A stretch of 64,000 bases of DNA from the NCBI GenBank assembly GCA_910587425.1, contig CAJUKU010000005.1, forward strand, positions 1-64,000, given 5' to 3'. The DNA comes from an uncultured Muribaculaceae bacterium (lineage in GTDB: Bacteria; Bacteroidota; Bacteroidia; Bacteroidales; Muribaculaceae). The position numbers and the translations under genes were made by a program. Under the pieces are notes generated by a model. That model was not told the origin of the DNA, made no database searches, and was given only the letters and a program-made list of their open reading frames with translations. This document shows positions 1-7,531 of this stretch, in pieces. Each line of letters begins with the position of its first letter. Position 1 is the first letter of the stretch.

Positions 1-65
1 TGCAATTTTATGATATTTTCTGAAAGCATAGGTTCTGGAGCCTCTCTCTCCGCCAATCCATCAGA

Positions 66-104
66 AACCGCTGTAACCCACAAGGTTACGGCGGTTCTTT
101 TTTT
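66..104 (+). terminator. Rho-independent terminator
   Basis: A 13-bp stem (66-78 with 84-96, one G-U pair) with a five-base loop is followed by seven T (98-104). It would end a transcript entering from the left edge on the plus strand. The 65 bases before it hold no gene I can recognise. Bases 105-254 hold nothing I can support. Confidence 0.8.
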
Positions 105-254
105 ATACTCAGACAAAACTCCGACAATTCCAGGCACACATTCAGACCTACGACGTCGGCGCATCACAATCATTTACAACAGCTTGCGATATATCTCCCG
201 TGATTTCATGTCTGACGAAACTATGACATACACAGCACAGCAAGTTTAATCTGT

Positions 255-1454
255 TCAATCGTCGAGGTGCAGCAACTTCCGGAAGATCTTCACGGTCTCC
301 TCATCGCCCGACCACTTGCCATGATCCTCGCTAAGTTTACAGGTATTGCTGTAGAATTGCCATGACTCCGTGATTTTCACAGCCACAAGTTTTATGACGA
401 TATTCATAGGGCGCACACCCGGGAAATCGTTTGTGAAATGCGTACCGATCCCGAATGAAGGGAGACAACGCCCGGTGGCATAATTCTGGATCTCGATAGC
501 TTTGTCGACATTTAGCGCATTGCTGAACACCACCTGCTTCGTAGCCGGATCTATGTTCAGTTTCTCATATTTTGCAGTGATCTTGTCAAGCTGCTCGAAA
601 TTATCTCCGCTGTCCACGCGCAGTCCCTTGAACATATTCGCGAAATCCTCCGAAAAGTTCAGGCTGAAAATTCGCCAGCAGTATGTGTCGTATAGAAATG
701 TTCCCAAAGCGCCACGATATGTTCCGGACCATTTGCTCATTGCAATATGGTTAGCCATCAGCGGACCGTACATCCCCGCAATGGCACACATGAACTCATG
801 CGCCATCGTGCCAATCGGCGTCAGATCGTATTTCATCGCGAGATACACATTGCTTGTCCCCACAAAGCGTCCGGAGCCTTCCGCACGGCATTTACTCATC
901 GCTTGCACCGCCACATCCTGCGAGCGGAATGAAGCGCGACGGCGCGTACCCATATCGCTGAACAGACAGCCCGCCTCAATCAGGCGCTGAGCTTTAACCG
1001 CAGAGCGTCGCGACAGATCATCGTAATCGAATTGCTGATCCTCACCCGAAACAATATAATGAAGCTCTGAAACTATAGCGAGCACCTTTACCTCAAGAAG
1101 AATTGTCTCGCACCACAGCCCCTCGAACTCAATCTCAAGATGCCCCTCAGCATCCTGCCATATCCGCACGAGGCGGCTGTCGTAACGGAAGCCCTGCAGA
1201 TAACGGTAGAACCATCCCGGAATATAATTGCAACGCCGCTTCATGAATCCGATCTCTTCGTCGGTTATGACGAGCTGCTCAAGCATCTTAACCTGCTCAG
1301 CGACCAGTTCAGCAAACCCTGGAGGATAGATACGCTTGTCACGATCCGTAAAACGGTACTTTACGTACGTACGCGGAAAATTGTCAATAACCGCGGCACA
1401 CATCGTGAACTTATACAGATCGTCGTCTGTGAAATGATTTATGATCCGGCGCAT
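255..1454 (-). CDS. pncB: Nicotinate phosphoribosyltransferase
   Basis: Cytosolic enzyme of the NAD salvage (Preiss-Handler) pathway: it joins nicotinate to PRPP to give nicotinate mononucleotide. The protein opens with HFTDDDLYKFTM, the usual N-terminal signature of bacterial PncB, and carries the conserved HEF segment (GTMAHEFM) and a late GTHFTNDFPG phosphate-binding segment. The start at 1454 gives 399 residues, the usual family size. An in-frame ATG at 1568 would add 38 residues (lysine-rich, unlike the family). A weak TAGCTTTG -7 box lies at 1585-1592 on this strand, so the longer form cannot be excluded. The gene stands alone, with tRNA-Lys upstream on the other strand. Confidence 0.9.
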   Translation of the reverse strand: MRRIINHFTDDDLYKFTMCAAVIDNFPRTYVKYRFTDRDKRIYPPGFAELVAEQVKMLEQLVITDEEIGFMKRRCNYIPGWFYRYLQGFRYDSRLVRIWQDAEGHLEIEFEGLWCETILLEVKVLAIVSELHYIVSGEDQQFDYDDLSRRSAVKAQRLIEAGCLFSDMGTRRRASFRSQDVAVQAMSKCRAEGSGRFVGTSNVYLAMKYDLTPIGTMAHEFMCAIAGMYGPLMANHIAMSKWSGTYRGALGTFLYDTYCWRIFSLNFSEDFANMFKGLRVDSGDNFEQLDKITAKYEKLNIDPATKQVVFSNALNVDKAIEIQNYATGRCLPSFGIGTHFTNDFPGVRPMNIVIKLVAVKITESWQFYSNTCKLSEDHGKWSGDEETVKIFRKLLHLDD

Positions 1455-1667
1455 GAAAGGATGTCTGAGATTAATAGTTGAGGTACGTTTTTTATCTATT
1501 ATTGTAACGGCTACACCGGCAGTATGGTTTTTATACCATGCGGCAATCTTTTTCTTGCGAAACGACAACCATATCTCTAATCGCCAAAGCTACAGCCTGT
1601 TAGTAGTATCAAATTATTCTACCATTCGATTTCTTGATAAAAATAAAGAAAAAAGTTTGCGAAAAAC

Positions 1668-1698
1668 TTGCACAGAATAAAAAGTCGGCGTAACTTTG
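1668..1698 (+). promoter_or_regulatory. Promoter of tRNA-Lys
   Basis: TTG at 1668-1670, 20 bases, then TAACTTTG at 1691-1698. This fits the Bacteroidota housekeeping sigma consensus (-33 TTTG, -7 TAnnTTTG). Transcription would begin near 1705, about 40 bases before the tRNA. Confidence 0.75.
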
Positions 1699-1743
1699 CA
1701 GCGCAAAAGCGAAAGAGAATGCATCTCCGAAGCCTTGCAAAAT

Positions 1744-1816
1744 GACTCCGTAGCTCAGTTGGTAGAGCAAATGACTCTTAATCATTGGGTCGAGAGTTCG
1801 AGCCTCTCCGGGGTCA
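1744..1816 (+). tRNA. tRNA-Lys (anticodon CUU)
   Basis: All four arms fold: acceptor 1744-1750 with 1809-1815 (one U-G pair), D arm, anticodon loop CTCTTAA giving anticodon CUU (reads AAG), and T arm GAGAG/CTCTC around TTCGAGC. The discriminator base is A at 1816. The 3' CCA is not encoded, so it must be added after transcription. It has its own promoter and terminator and is transcribed alone. Confidence 0.97.
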
Positions 1817-1820
1817 CCCC

Positions 1821-1849
1821 AAGCCGAAGCCGCAAGCTTCGGCTTTTTT
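1821..1849 (+). terminator. Terminator of tRNA-Lys
   Basis: A perfect 10-bp stem (1821-1830 with 1836-1845), five-base loop and T run through 1849, starting four bases after the tRNA. Bases 1850-2013 beyond it hold no supported feature. Confidence 0.88.
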
Positions 1850-2013
1850 AGATTCCCACACGTGCTCCCATGCACGGGTCAGTAGATATTTCCGGTTGGT
1901 GTGTAGGGTTAACTGCCGCCTCCGCAAAGCAAGCGACCCCGACGCGATAACGCATCGAGGTCATCTTATAGATATTAGAGCAGAGCTCTCAGGTTCGCCA
2001 TCGGCGGCACATG

Positions 2014-2244
2014 TTATTTGCCAAACATGCCACCTATCTTTCCCTTGATTTCTTCAATGACGCTTTCCTGCACGCCGTCGCCATCAAGATCGCCAATGAG
2101 ACCGGAGCCTTTGACTTTCTCTATAATCTCATCCATCGAGAATTTACTTGTATCGATACCCTTGAGGTGTTCGGTGACAGCTGAGATGTCGAATGAGCCC
2201 CCGAATTTTGAGGTCAGTTCCGATATTATGTTCTGTAGATCCAT
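2014..2244 (-). CDS. Small EF-hand-like protein of unknown function
   Basis: A 76-residue acidic, mostly helical protein without signal peptide or membrane segment. Residues 52-60 read DLDGDGVQE, which matches the first six positions of an EF-hand or dockerin calcium loop (Asp at 52, 54 and 56, Gly at 57). The canonical Glu at loop position 12 is Ile63, with Glu64 next to it. A short Gly-rich tail (IGGMFGK) follows. It stands alone on the minus strand between the tRNA-Lys terminator and an A+T-rich intergenic region. I do not recognise the family. Calcium binding is inferred only from the loop. Confidence 0.6.
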   Translation of the reverse strand: MDLQNIISELTSKFGGSFDISAVTEHLKGIDTSKFSMDEIIEKVKGSGLIGDLDGDGVQESVIEEIKGKIGGMFGK

Positions 2245-2570
2245 AACTGTAAAAGTATAAGTTAGTACGATTTATAACTGATATATAAACATATCTAACA
2301 AACGGAAAGTTTGCACGACATAGACTTTATCAGAAATATTAACATCATCGCACCATGAACAGCTGTCGTAATAATGAGACATGTAATACCAGTGTACAGG
2401 CAATCGAATTGCATACAGGTACAATGACCAAAGATGACAGAGAACAATGATTATTGTAATTTTGAGGCGCAACAGCATATTATTATTGGAAATCCGTAAA
2501 ATATTTACCACGATTGCGTGTCTTATCCCATAGAGCAGCTCACAACAAAACAAACTAAAACTGAACAACA

Positions 2571-2933
2571 ATGAAGAAAACAGTAAAAATACTCGCGACC
2601 ATACTTATGTTTCTTGTCGTGATTCCCATGATTGCCGGCTATGCGACTACGGCACTATGGAACAACATTCTCACCTTTGCCTGCGGATTCTCGTCGATCG
2701 GTTTGTGGCAAGGGATAGGCATATTTGTTCTCGGGCAAATTTTATCCGGTGGCTTCATACTCGGGTGCTTCTTTACAATTGGGAGCATACATCATGCCAT
2801 AGGTCATTCGAGAGGAGATCTCAGACACAATTGGCATAATATGACCGTTGATCAACGCAAGGAGTTTATAGAGCGACGTGCACGATTCGGTTTCCGACAC
2901 AACCATCGCAGCGACGAAGATGCCGCAGAGTGA
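2571..2933 (+). CDS. Small membrane protein encoded before a sigma factor
   Basis: 120 residues. Two hydrophobic segments (about 5-30 and 42-72) separated by a WNN...FGF-like turn with GLWQGIGIFVLGQIL, then a charged His/Arg-rich tail with NMTVDQRKEFIERRARFG. From memory, similar short proteins with a W-N turn, an FWQALG-like motif and a tail resembling MTPEEREKF occur next to ECF sigma factor genes in Bacteroidota. An anti-sigma or sensor role is therefore possible but unproven. The last 14 bases overlap the sigma gene, so the two are translationally coupled. 2245-2570 upstream is A+T-rich and holds no gene I can support. Confidence 0.72.
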   Translation: MKKTVKILATILMFLVVIPMIAGYATTALWNNILTFACGFSSIGLWQGIGIFVLGQILSGGFILGCFFTIGSIHHAIGHSRGDLRHNWHNMTVDQRKEFIERRARFGFRHNHRSDEDAAE

Positions 2934-3477
2934 AAGCATAAAGGATATAGTCATACGCTTTTCACCACCTTTGATGAGTTTCATCAGAGGACATGTGAAA
3001 TGCCGGGAGGACGCCGAAGATATACTTCAGGACGTGTTATATCAACTTGCCAGAACCACAGACTGCGAAGAGTATCAGATAGAGAGTCTTCCCTCATGGC
3101 TATACCGCGTCGCCCGTAATCTGATTCTGAATTTCTGGCGGAAGAAACGCGAGATTTCCCTTTCTACGTTATTCGACACCGAGGATAACATCTGTGAGGA
3201 CATCGCACAGACGTTAACCAGCCCAGACGGCGACGATCCGGAGTCTGCATATTTCCGGAAGCTAATCTGGGAAGAACTTGATAGCGCGCTCGCGGAACTG
3301 CCACCGGAACAAAACGAGATTTTCTGTCTCACCGTATTCGATGGCTTACCGGTAAAAGAAATATCCTCATTAACAGGGGTTCCTGTCGCGACTCTGCTTT
3401 CACGGAAACATTATGCCGTAAAACATCTGCGCAAAAGATTCCATGAGTTGTACTATGCGCTGACAAGAAAAGATTAA
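2920..3477 (+). CDS. RNA polymerase sigma-70 factor, ECF-like
   Basis: Directs RNA polymerase to a set of promoters. From ATG 2920 it is 185 residues. Region 2 contains DAEDILQDVLYQLAR followed by SWLYRVARNLILNFWRKK. Region 4 contains LPPEQNEIFCLTVFDGLP, then EISSLTGVPVATLLSRKHYA, a helix-turn-helix. An ATG at 2878 would add 14 residues and overlap the upstream gene by 56 bp. The 2920 start overlaps by only 14 bp and is preferred. No FecR-type anti-sigma gene is nearby; the upstream membrane protein is the only local candidate. The next gene, an outer-membrane barrel 16 bp downstream, is the likely partner or target. Confidence 0.88.
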   Translation: MPQSESIKDIVIRFSPPLMSFIRGHVKCREDAEDILQDVLYQLARTTDCEEYQIESLPSWLYRVARNLILNFWRKKREISLSTLFDTEDNICEDIAQTLTSPDGDDPESAYFRKLIWEELDSALAELPPEQNEIFCLTVFDGLPVKEISSLTGVPVATLLSRKHYAVKHLRKRFHELYYALTRKD

Positions 3478-3493
3478 ACAAAAAAATCACACT

Positions 3494-5617
3494 ATGCTTA
3501 GAAACATGATTATGTGGGCATTGATATGCGCCGCAGCCCCTTTCGCGTGCGCACAGCACACAATACACTTAGATGGTAATACAACTGATTCTCTTGATAT
3601 TATACTTAATGATGTGATAATATCAGCCAAAAACATGATTACAAAAACCGATTGTAAGGTGATAACTCCACCCGAAAGCAAGATCAAAGCCTCGACATCA
3701 GGTCTGGATCTTTTACAAAAGCTTGCGCTGCCGGGCATATCAGTGAATCAAATGACTGGGAGTATCACCACAAACTCCGGCGGTGTCTTAAAGATCTACA
3801 TCGATGGCGTTCCCGCTGCAGAAAACCAGATTGCATCTATTGATCCGGAAGATGTCGTCAGAATTGAGTTTCACGACAGTCCAGGGGTAAGATACGGCAA
3901 CGCCGATTTCGCAATCAATTACATCATGCGGAAGAAAGATAACGGATGCAGGCTATTTCTTGAAAGCATGAATTGTATAGGCTCCGGAAAATTCGCGACA
4001 CTTGATGAAATATCTGCCCATCTCGTTAATGGAAAATCGAAATGGTCAATTAATTCCGGATATATGCAAATGAAACGGGATAACTGGATAAGAGATTACG
4101 AAGAGACATGGCGCTTTCCGGACAAAGAGGTGATACGTAGAGAAACAGGATTACCGGTCGAGACAGGTAATTCAATGCTTTACAATATTATTAATTATCA
4201 ATATTCACATAATGAAAAAAATCTTTTCAACGCCCGCTTTTCGCTAAATTTCGATAAGTCGCCAAACAAGGAAGAAGGTGATCGGCACTCGTTGTTATCA
4301 ACCTCAGGTAATAAAGATATAACCGAGATCTGGGAGCATACGTCAGAGGAATCCCTGATGCCGTCGATCGCGTTGCACTACCGGCATATTTTCGACAAAT
4401 CCGGAACGCTCAGCTTAAATCTCGAAAGTTCGTGGTTAAAATCCAAGATCAATCACACATACTCAGAAGAAACTGATGGAATACGATCCTGCGATATTTT
4501 TTCAAAAACCAATGGTAATAAACATGGGATTTTCGCAGAAGCCATACATGATATTAAACTGGGAAGCGGGCAATTGACATCCGGTTTAAGGTATTCACAA
4601 TCCCATACGTCAAACAATTATCTGTCAGAGATACAATCCCCTGCCGGTAAAACAGATATCAACCAATCAGAGATATCTGTGTTTTCTGAGTATAACCTAC
4701 GTGTCAGAAACCTGGGAGTGATCGGAGGGTTTACAGCCAAACGATTATCAGTCGCACAAGAGCATAGCAAACGGCTTAAATATGCCATTCTCCCACATCT
4801 GAACACATCATATAAACCAAATTCAGATTTATTTCTCCGCTACAGTGTGCGATTTGAACGCAGAATGCCCCCATTGGCGTCCATCAGCTACATATCGCAG
4901 GAAATCCAGCCTGGGATGATTCGTCGTGGTAATCCATGCGTGAAATCATTTTTAGCAATAAATCAAGAATTTTCATTCACATACAGCTATAAAACCGTCA
5001 ATCTGACTCTTACTCTCGGATATCTTGACGAGTCGAAGCCGGTAATGAACAGCGTATCGTACGAAAACGGCGTCTTTGTCCAGACATTCGAGAATCAAAA
5101 ATATTTCCGCAAATTTCATGCGGAAGCTATGATTTCGGTCTCACCATGGAAAGATCACATAACGTTAAGGATAGCACCTGACTTTCCCAGATATTTCAGT
5201 AGAGGCAGCAACTATAACCTTGTTAAAAACATAATGTACATACACTTCGGTGCCGATGCATCCTATAAACGCTTCATCTTTACAGCCAATACAATGTCCG
5301 GACCGGACAATTACATGTACGGCGATGAAATCATTACCGAAAAACCTATGAATATGATTCTCGCAGGATACAAATCTACGTACTGGACATTACAGATTGG
5401 AGCATTCAATATTATGAAAAACTATTGGATGAAAACCGAGAATTTCTCTCCTTTGACACCTTTCAAATCCAATGCCCACTGCGGAAAAAACACATTCCTT
5501 GCCCTAAAATTATCTATCAGTTTGAATTATGGAAAACAGCGGGATAACCAGAATGGAATCCCATCGGACATTTCGCATATCGACATGGATTCCGGAATTG
5601 TAAATGGCTTGAAATAA
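3494..5617 (+). CDS. Outer-membrane beta-barrel receptor, TonB-dependent-receptor-like
   Basis: 707 residues with a signal peptide (about 1-20, cut after CAQ). Residues about 40-155 form a plug-like domain: GLDLLQKLALPGISVN, then GGVLKIYIDGVPAAENQIASIDPEDVVRIE, typical of TonB plugs. The rest is alternating beta-strand sequence of an outer-membrane barrel. There is no N-terminal carboxypeptidase-like domain and no clear TonB box, so it resembles the barrel-3 type of Bacteroidota outer-membrane protein rather than a SusC. It sits 16 bp after the sigma gene, and no SusD gene follows. Codon use is A+T-richer (many AAA, AAT, ATA) than in genes after 6.4 kb, which suggests transfer. The ligand is unknown. 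Confidence 0.78.
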   Translation: MLRNMIMWALICAAAPFACAQHTIHLDGNTTDSLDIILNDVIISAKNMITKTDCKVITPPESKIKASTSGLDLLQKLALPGISVNQMTGSITTNSGGVLKIYIDGVPAAENQIASIDPEDVVRIEFHDSPGVRYGNADFAINYIMRKKDNGCRLFLESMNCIGSGKFATLDEISAHLVNGKSKWSINSGYMQMKRDNWIRDYEETWRFPDKEVIRRETGLPVETGNSMLYNIINYQYSHNEKNLFNARFSLNFDKSPNKEEGDRHSLLSTSGNKDITEIWEHTSEESLMPSIALHYRHIFDKSGTLSLNLESSWLKSKINHTYSEETDGIRSCDIFSKTNGNKHGIFAEAIHDIKLGSGQLTSGLRYSQSHTSNNYLSEIQSPAGKTDINQSEISVFSEYNLRVRNLGVIGGFTAKRLSVAQEHSKRLKYAILPHLNTSYKPNSDLFLRYSVRFERRMPPLASISYISQEIQPGMIRRGNPCVKSFLAINQEFSFTYSYKTVNLTLTLGYLDESKPVMNSVSYENGVFVQTFENQKYFRKFHAEAMISVSPWKDHITLRIAPDFPRYFSRGSNYNLVKNIMYIHFGADASYKRFIFTANTMSGPDNYMYGDEIITEKPMNMILAGYKSTYWTLQIGAFNIMKNYWMKTENFSPLTPFKSNAHCGKNTFLALKLSISLNYGKQRDNQNGIPSDISHIDMDSGIVNGLK

Positions 5618-5632
5618 TAACGTAAAACTCAA

Positions 5633-5836
5633 ATGAAGAACAATATCAAACATCCATCATTCTCACCCCGTCACTGCACAGGTTGTTGGAAATGTGTTGA
5701 CGCCTGTCCACGTCAAGCCATACGGAAAGTTTGTTTCTTATGGCACAAACACGCTGTCATGACTTGCCGGAACTGTATAGGATGCAATATTTGCGTCAGA
5801 ACGTGTCCCCACGGATGTTTCAAAAGCGTCACTTAA
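5633..5836 (+). CDS. 67-residue 2[4Fe-4S] ferredoxin-like protein
   Basis: Two cysteine motifs: CTGCWKCVDACP (residues 15-26) and CRNCIGCNICVRTCP (about 46-60), each able to hold a [4Fe-4S] cluster. Between them is an unusual aromatic/basic linker, VCFLWHKHAV, and the second motif carries one extra Cys at its start. There is no signal peptide, so it should be cytosolic. It follows the outer-membrane barrel by 15 bp and looks like the last gene of the sigma operon. Electron carrier is the obvious role; a redox or iron sensor is possible. Pairing of such a protein with an outer-membrane receptor is unusual. Confidence 0.8.
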   Translation: MKNNIKHPSFSPRHCTGCWKCVDACPRQAIRKVCFLWHKHAVMTCRNCIGCNICVRTCPHGCFKSVT

Positions 5837-5869
5837 TGTGAGCAGTACCACCGCATAAAAACAACAGAA

Positions 5870-5893
5870 GTGCGCTGCTTCACAGTAGCGCAC
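5870..5893. terminator. Hairpin between opposing transcripts
   Basis: 10-bp stem (5870-5879 with 5884-5893, one G-T pair) and a four-base loop. Read on the minus strand it is followed by TTCTGTTGTTTTT, a fair terminator tail. On the plus strand no T run follows, but it may still mark the 3' end of the sigma/receptor/ferredoxin operon. Confidence 0.55.
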
Positions 5894-5959
5894 CTCCCTC
5901 ATAACCAAAATTCAAGTATATAAAATAAAAGTTGTCAGCACATTAGGCGTAGCGACATG

Positions 5960-6085
5960 CTACCTTTGTGCGTATATCTTCTGACGCTCATCGCTTGATT
6001 GCCAACGGGCATTAATGCGACAAACGCGACGGACAATTGCAAACTCACCCACCCGCCGGAATGCAGCAATGGAGGTGAGGCGCAT
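5960..6085 (-). CDS. Possible 41-residue basic protein
   Basis: An ATG-to-TAG frame of 41 codons rich in Arg (MRLTSIAAFRRVGEF... ending in YAQR). It lies inside a minus-strand unit defined by a strong promoter at 6226-6256 and a terminator-like hairpin at 5870-5893. No Shine-Dalgarno site and no family is recognised. The transcript may equally be a non-coding RNA of about 350 bases, or the frame may be chance. Listed because it is the only coding candidate in a 600-bp gap. Confidence 0.25.
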   Translation of the reverse strand: MRLTSIAAFRRVGEFAIVRRVCRINARWQSSDERQKIYAQR

Positions 6086-6225
6086 GATCGCCCACCATAA
6101 TGAATCTAAGAGATGGAAGTGTAATTCTTGATGTTCTATAGATAAATGGTCTTTCTGTGCCAGACCAAAAAATCAGAAATCACATAAATCACAGTAACGT
6201 CCGCTTTCAATCCAGTTTGGTGATG

Positions 6226-6256
6226 CAAAGTTACAGCGGTTTTGCGTGTTTTGCAA
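6226..6256 (-). promoter_or_regulatory. Minus-strand promoter without an obvious gene
   Basis: On the minus strand: TTG at 6256-6254, 20 bases, TAACTTTG at 6233-6226. The geometry is identical to the tRNA-Lys promoter. Transcription would start near 6218 and run to the hairpin at 5870-5893. A plus-strand TAccTTTG also occurs at 5961-5968 but has no fitting -33 box. Confidence 0.65.
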
Positions 6257-6416
6257 TGATTCCCCACGGCGTTTTTCACCCTTTCCGGAGATTTTAACTT
6301 TTGTCGCACGTATGGCTACAATATTTTGGTTAAAAACTGCGTCATCCCAAACGGTCATTGCAGTCAAGACATAGATGATAGTGCGTCACATAAAGTGCCG
6401 TATGGGAGAAAATGCT

Positions 6417-6424
6417 TACCTTTG
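6417..6424 (+). promoter_or_regulatory. -7 box upstream of rlmN
   Basis: TACCTTTG ends 15 bases before the rlmN start codon, so the leader would be about 8-10 bases. No good -33 element is seen at the expected distance. Confidence 0.45.
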
Positions 6425-6439
6425 TAGAAAATTCAGAAA

Positions 6440-7531
6440 ATGGGTGATCACCATATAATAGATACTAACGCTATCGGCTCTCAGACCGACGCTACGACCG
6501 ACATCAGGCGTCTACTGCTCGGGCTTACGCTCGAAGGATTGCAGACTGTGGCTGCCGATTGCGGTATGCCAAAGTTTGCCGCCAAGCAAATGGCAAACTG
6601 GCTATACGTCAAGCGAGTGAAAGAGATTGACGCAATGACCGACCTGTCGCTCAAGGCACGCGAGAATCTTAAGCGGCATTACACCGTCGGACGTGAGGAG
6701 CCTCTGCAATGCGTCCGTTCTACCGACGGGACTGCTAAATACCTCTTCCGTGGCACTCCCGGACGTGACATTGAAGCCGTAATGATACCCGACCGCGAAC
6801 GCGCCACACTTTGCGTCAGCTCACAGGCGGGATGCCGCATGGGCTGCGCGTTCTGCATGACCGGGCGTCAGGGATTCCATGGTCATCTCACCGCCGCCCA
6901 GATCATCAACCAGATCTTCTCCATAGAAGAATCCGCCGACCTCACAAATCTCGTGTTCATGGGCATGGGTGAGCCGCTTGATAATATGGAGGCGCTTATG
7001 CCGGTCCTTGAGATCATCACAGCTCCATGGGGGATGGCATGGAGTCCAAAACGGGTCACTGTGTCCACTGTCGGCAAGAAAGACGCACTGAAGGAACTAA
7101 TTGAACGCACTCAGGTGCACATAGCCCTATCGGTGCATACACCGTTTCCCGACGAGCGTGCATCGATAATGCCCGTACAGCGTGTATGGCAGGTGAACGA
7201 TGTTGTCGCAATGCTCCGTAAATATGATTTCGCCCACCAGCGCCGTCTCTCTGTAGAGTACACCATGTGGCGCGGTCTTAACGACACCCCCAGACATGCC
7301 GAAGCACTTGCACGCCTTCTAAAAGGTACTTCCGCGCGTGTCAACCTCATCCGCTTCCATGCCATTCCCGGATTTGACCATGTAAGCTCAGACAACGCCA
7401 CAATGACGGCATTCCGCGACCGTCTGAATGCCCTTGGGGTCACCGCAACAATAAGGGCATCGCGAGGCGAGGATATAATGGCGGCTTGCGGAATGCTCGC
7501 CGGAAAATCAAAGCAGAACGACAATGTTTGA
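6440..7531 (+). CDS. rlmN: 23S rRNA (adenine-2503-C2) / tRNA methyltransferase
   Basis: Radical-SAM enzyme that methylates C2 of A2503 in 23S rRNA (and A37 of some tRNAs). 363 residues, family size. The CxxxCxxC cluster motif is C132, C136, C139 (GCRMGCAFCM), C125 aligns with C118 of E. coli RlmN, and C350 in ASRGEDIMAAC is the methyl-carrying catalytic Cys. GMGEPLDN (175-182) is the SAM-binding GGE-type motif. The last eight bases overlap the transporter gene, which suggests co-translation. Confidence 0.96.
   Translation: MGDHHIIDTNAIGSQTDATTDIRRLLLGLTLEGLQTVAADCGMPKFAAKQMANWLYVKRVKEIDAMTDLSLKARENLKRHYTVGREEPLQCVRSTDGTAKYLFRGTPGRDIEAVMIPDRERATLCVSSQAGCRMGCAFCMTGRQGFHGHLTAAQIINQIFSIEESADLTNLVFMGMGEPLDNMEALMPVLEIITAPWGMAWSPKRVTVSTVGKKDALKELIERTQVHIALSVHTPFPDERASIMPVQRVWQVNDVVAMLRKYDFAHQRRLSVEYTMWRGLNDTPRHAEALARLLKGTSARVNLIRFHAIPGFDHVSSDNATMTAFRDRLNALGVTATIRASRGEDIMAACGMLAGKSKQNDNV

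Noticed and set aside
31..55. Sequence ending CCTCTCTCTCCGCCA looks like the 3' end of a tRNA-Ser, or an integration-site copy of it
   Set aside because: The preceding bases do not form a T arm (TTCTGGA instead of TTCRANY, with no five-base stem), and the upstream part is outside the window. Left as coincidence.
2272..2571. 99-codon minus-strand frame before the small membrane protein gene
   Set aside because: Low-complexity hydrophobic/aromatic composition, no promoter match, and located in an A+T-rich intergenic stretch.
6173..6367. 64-codon minus-strand frame across the promoter region before rlmN
   Set aside because: It spans the minus-strand promoter at 6226-6256 and resembles no protein I know.
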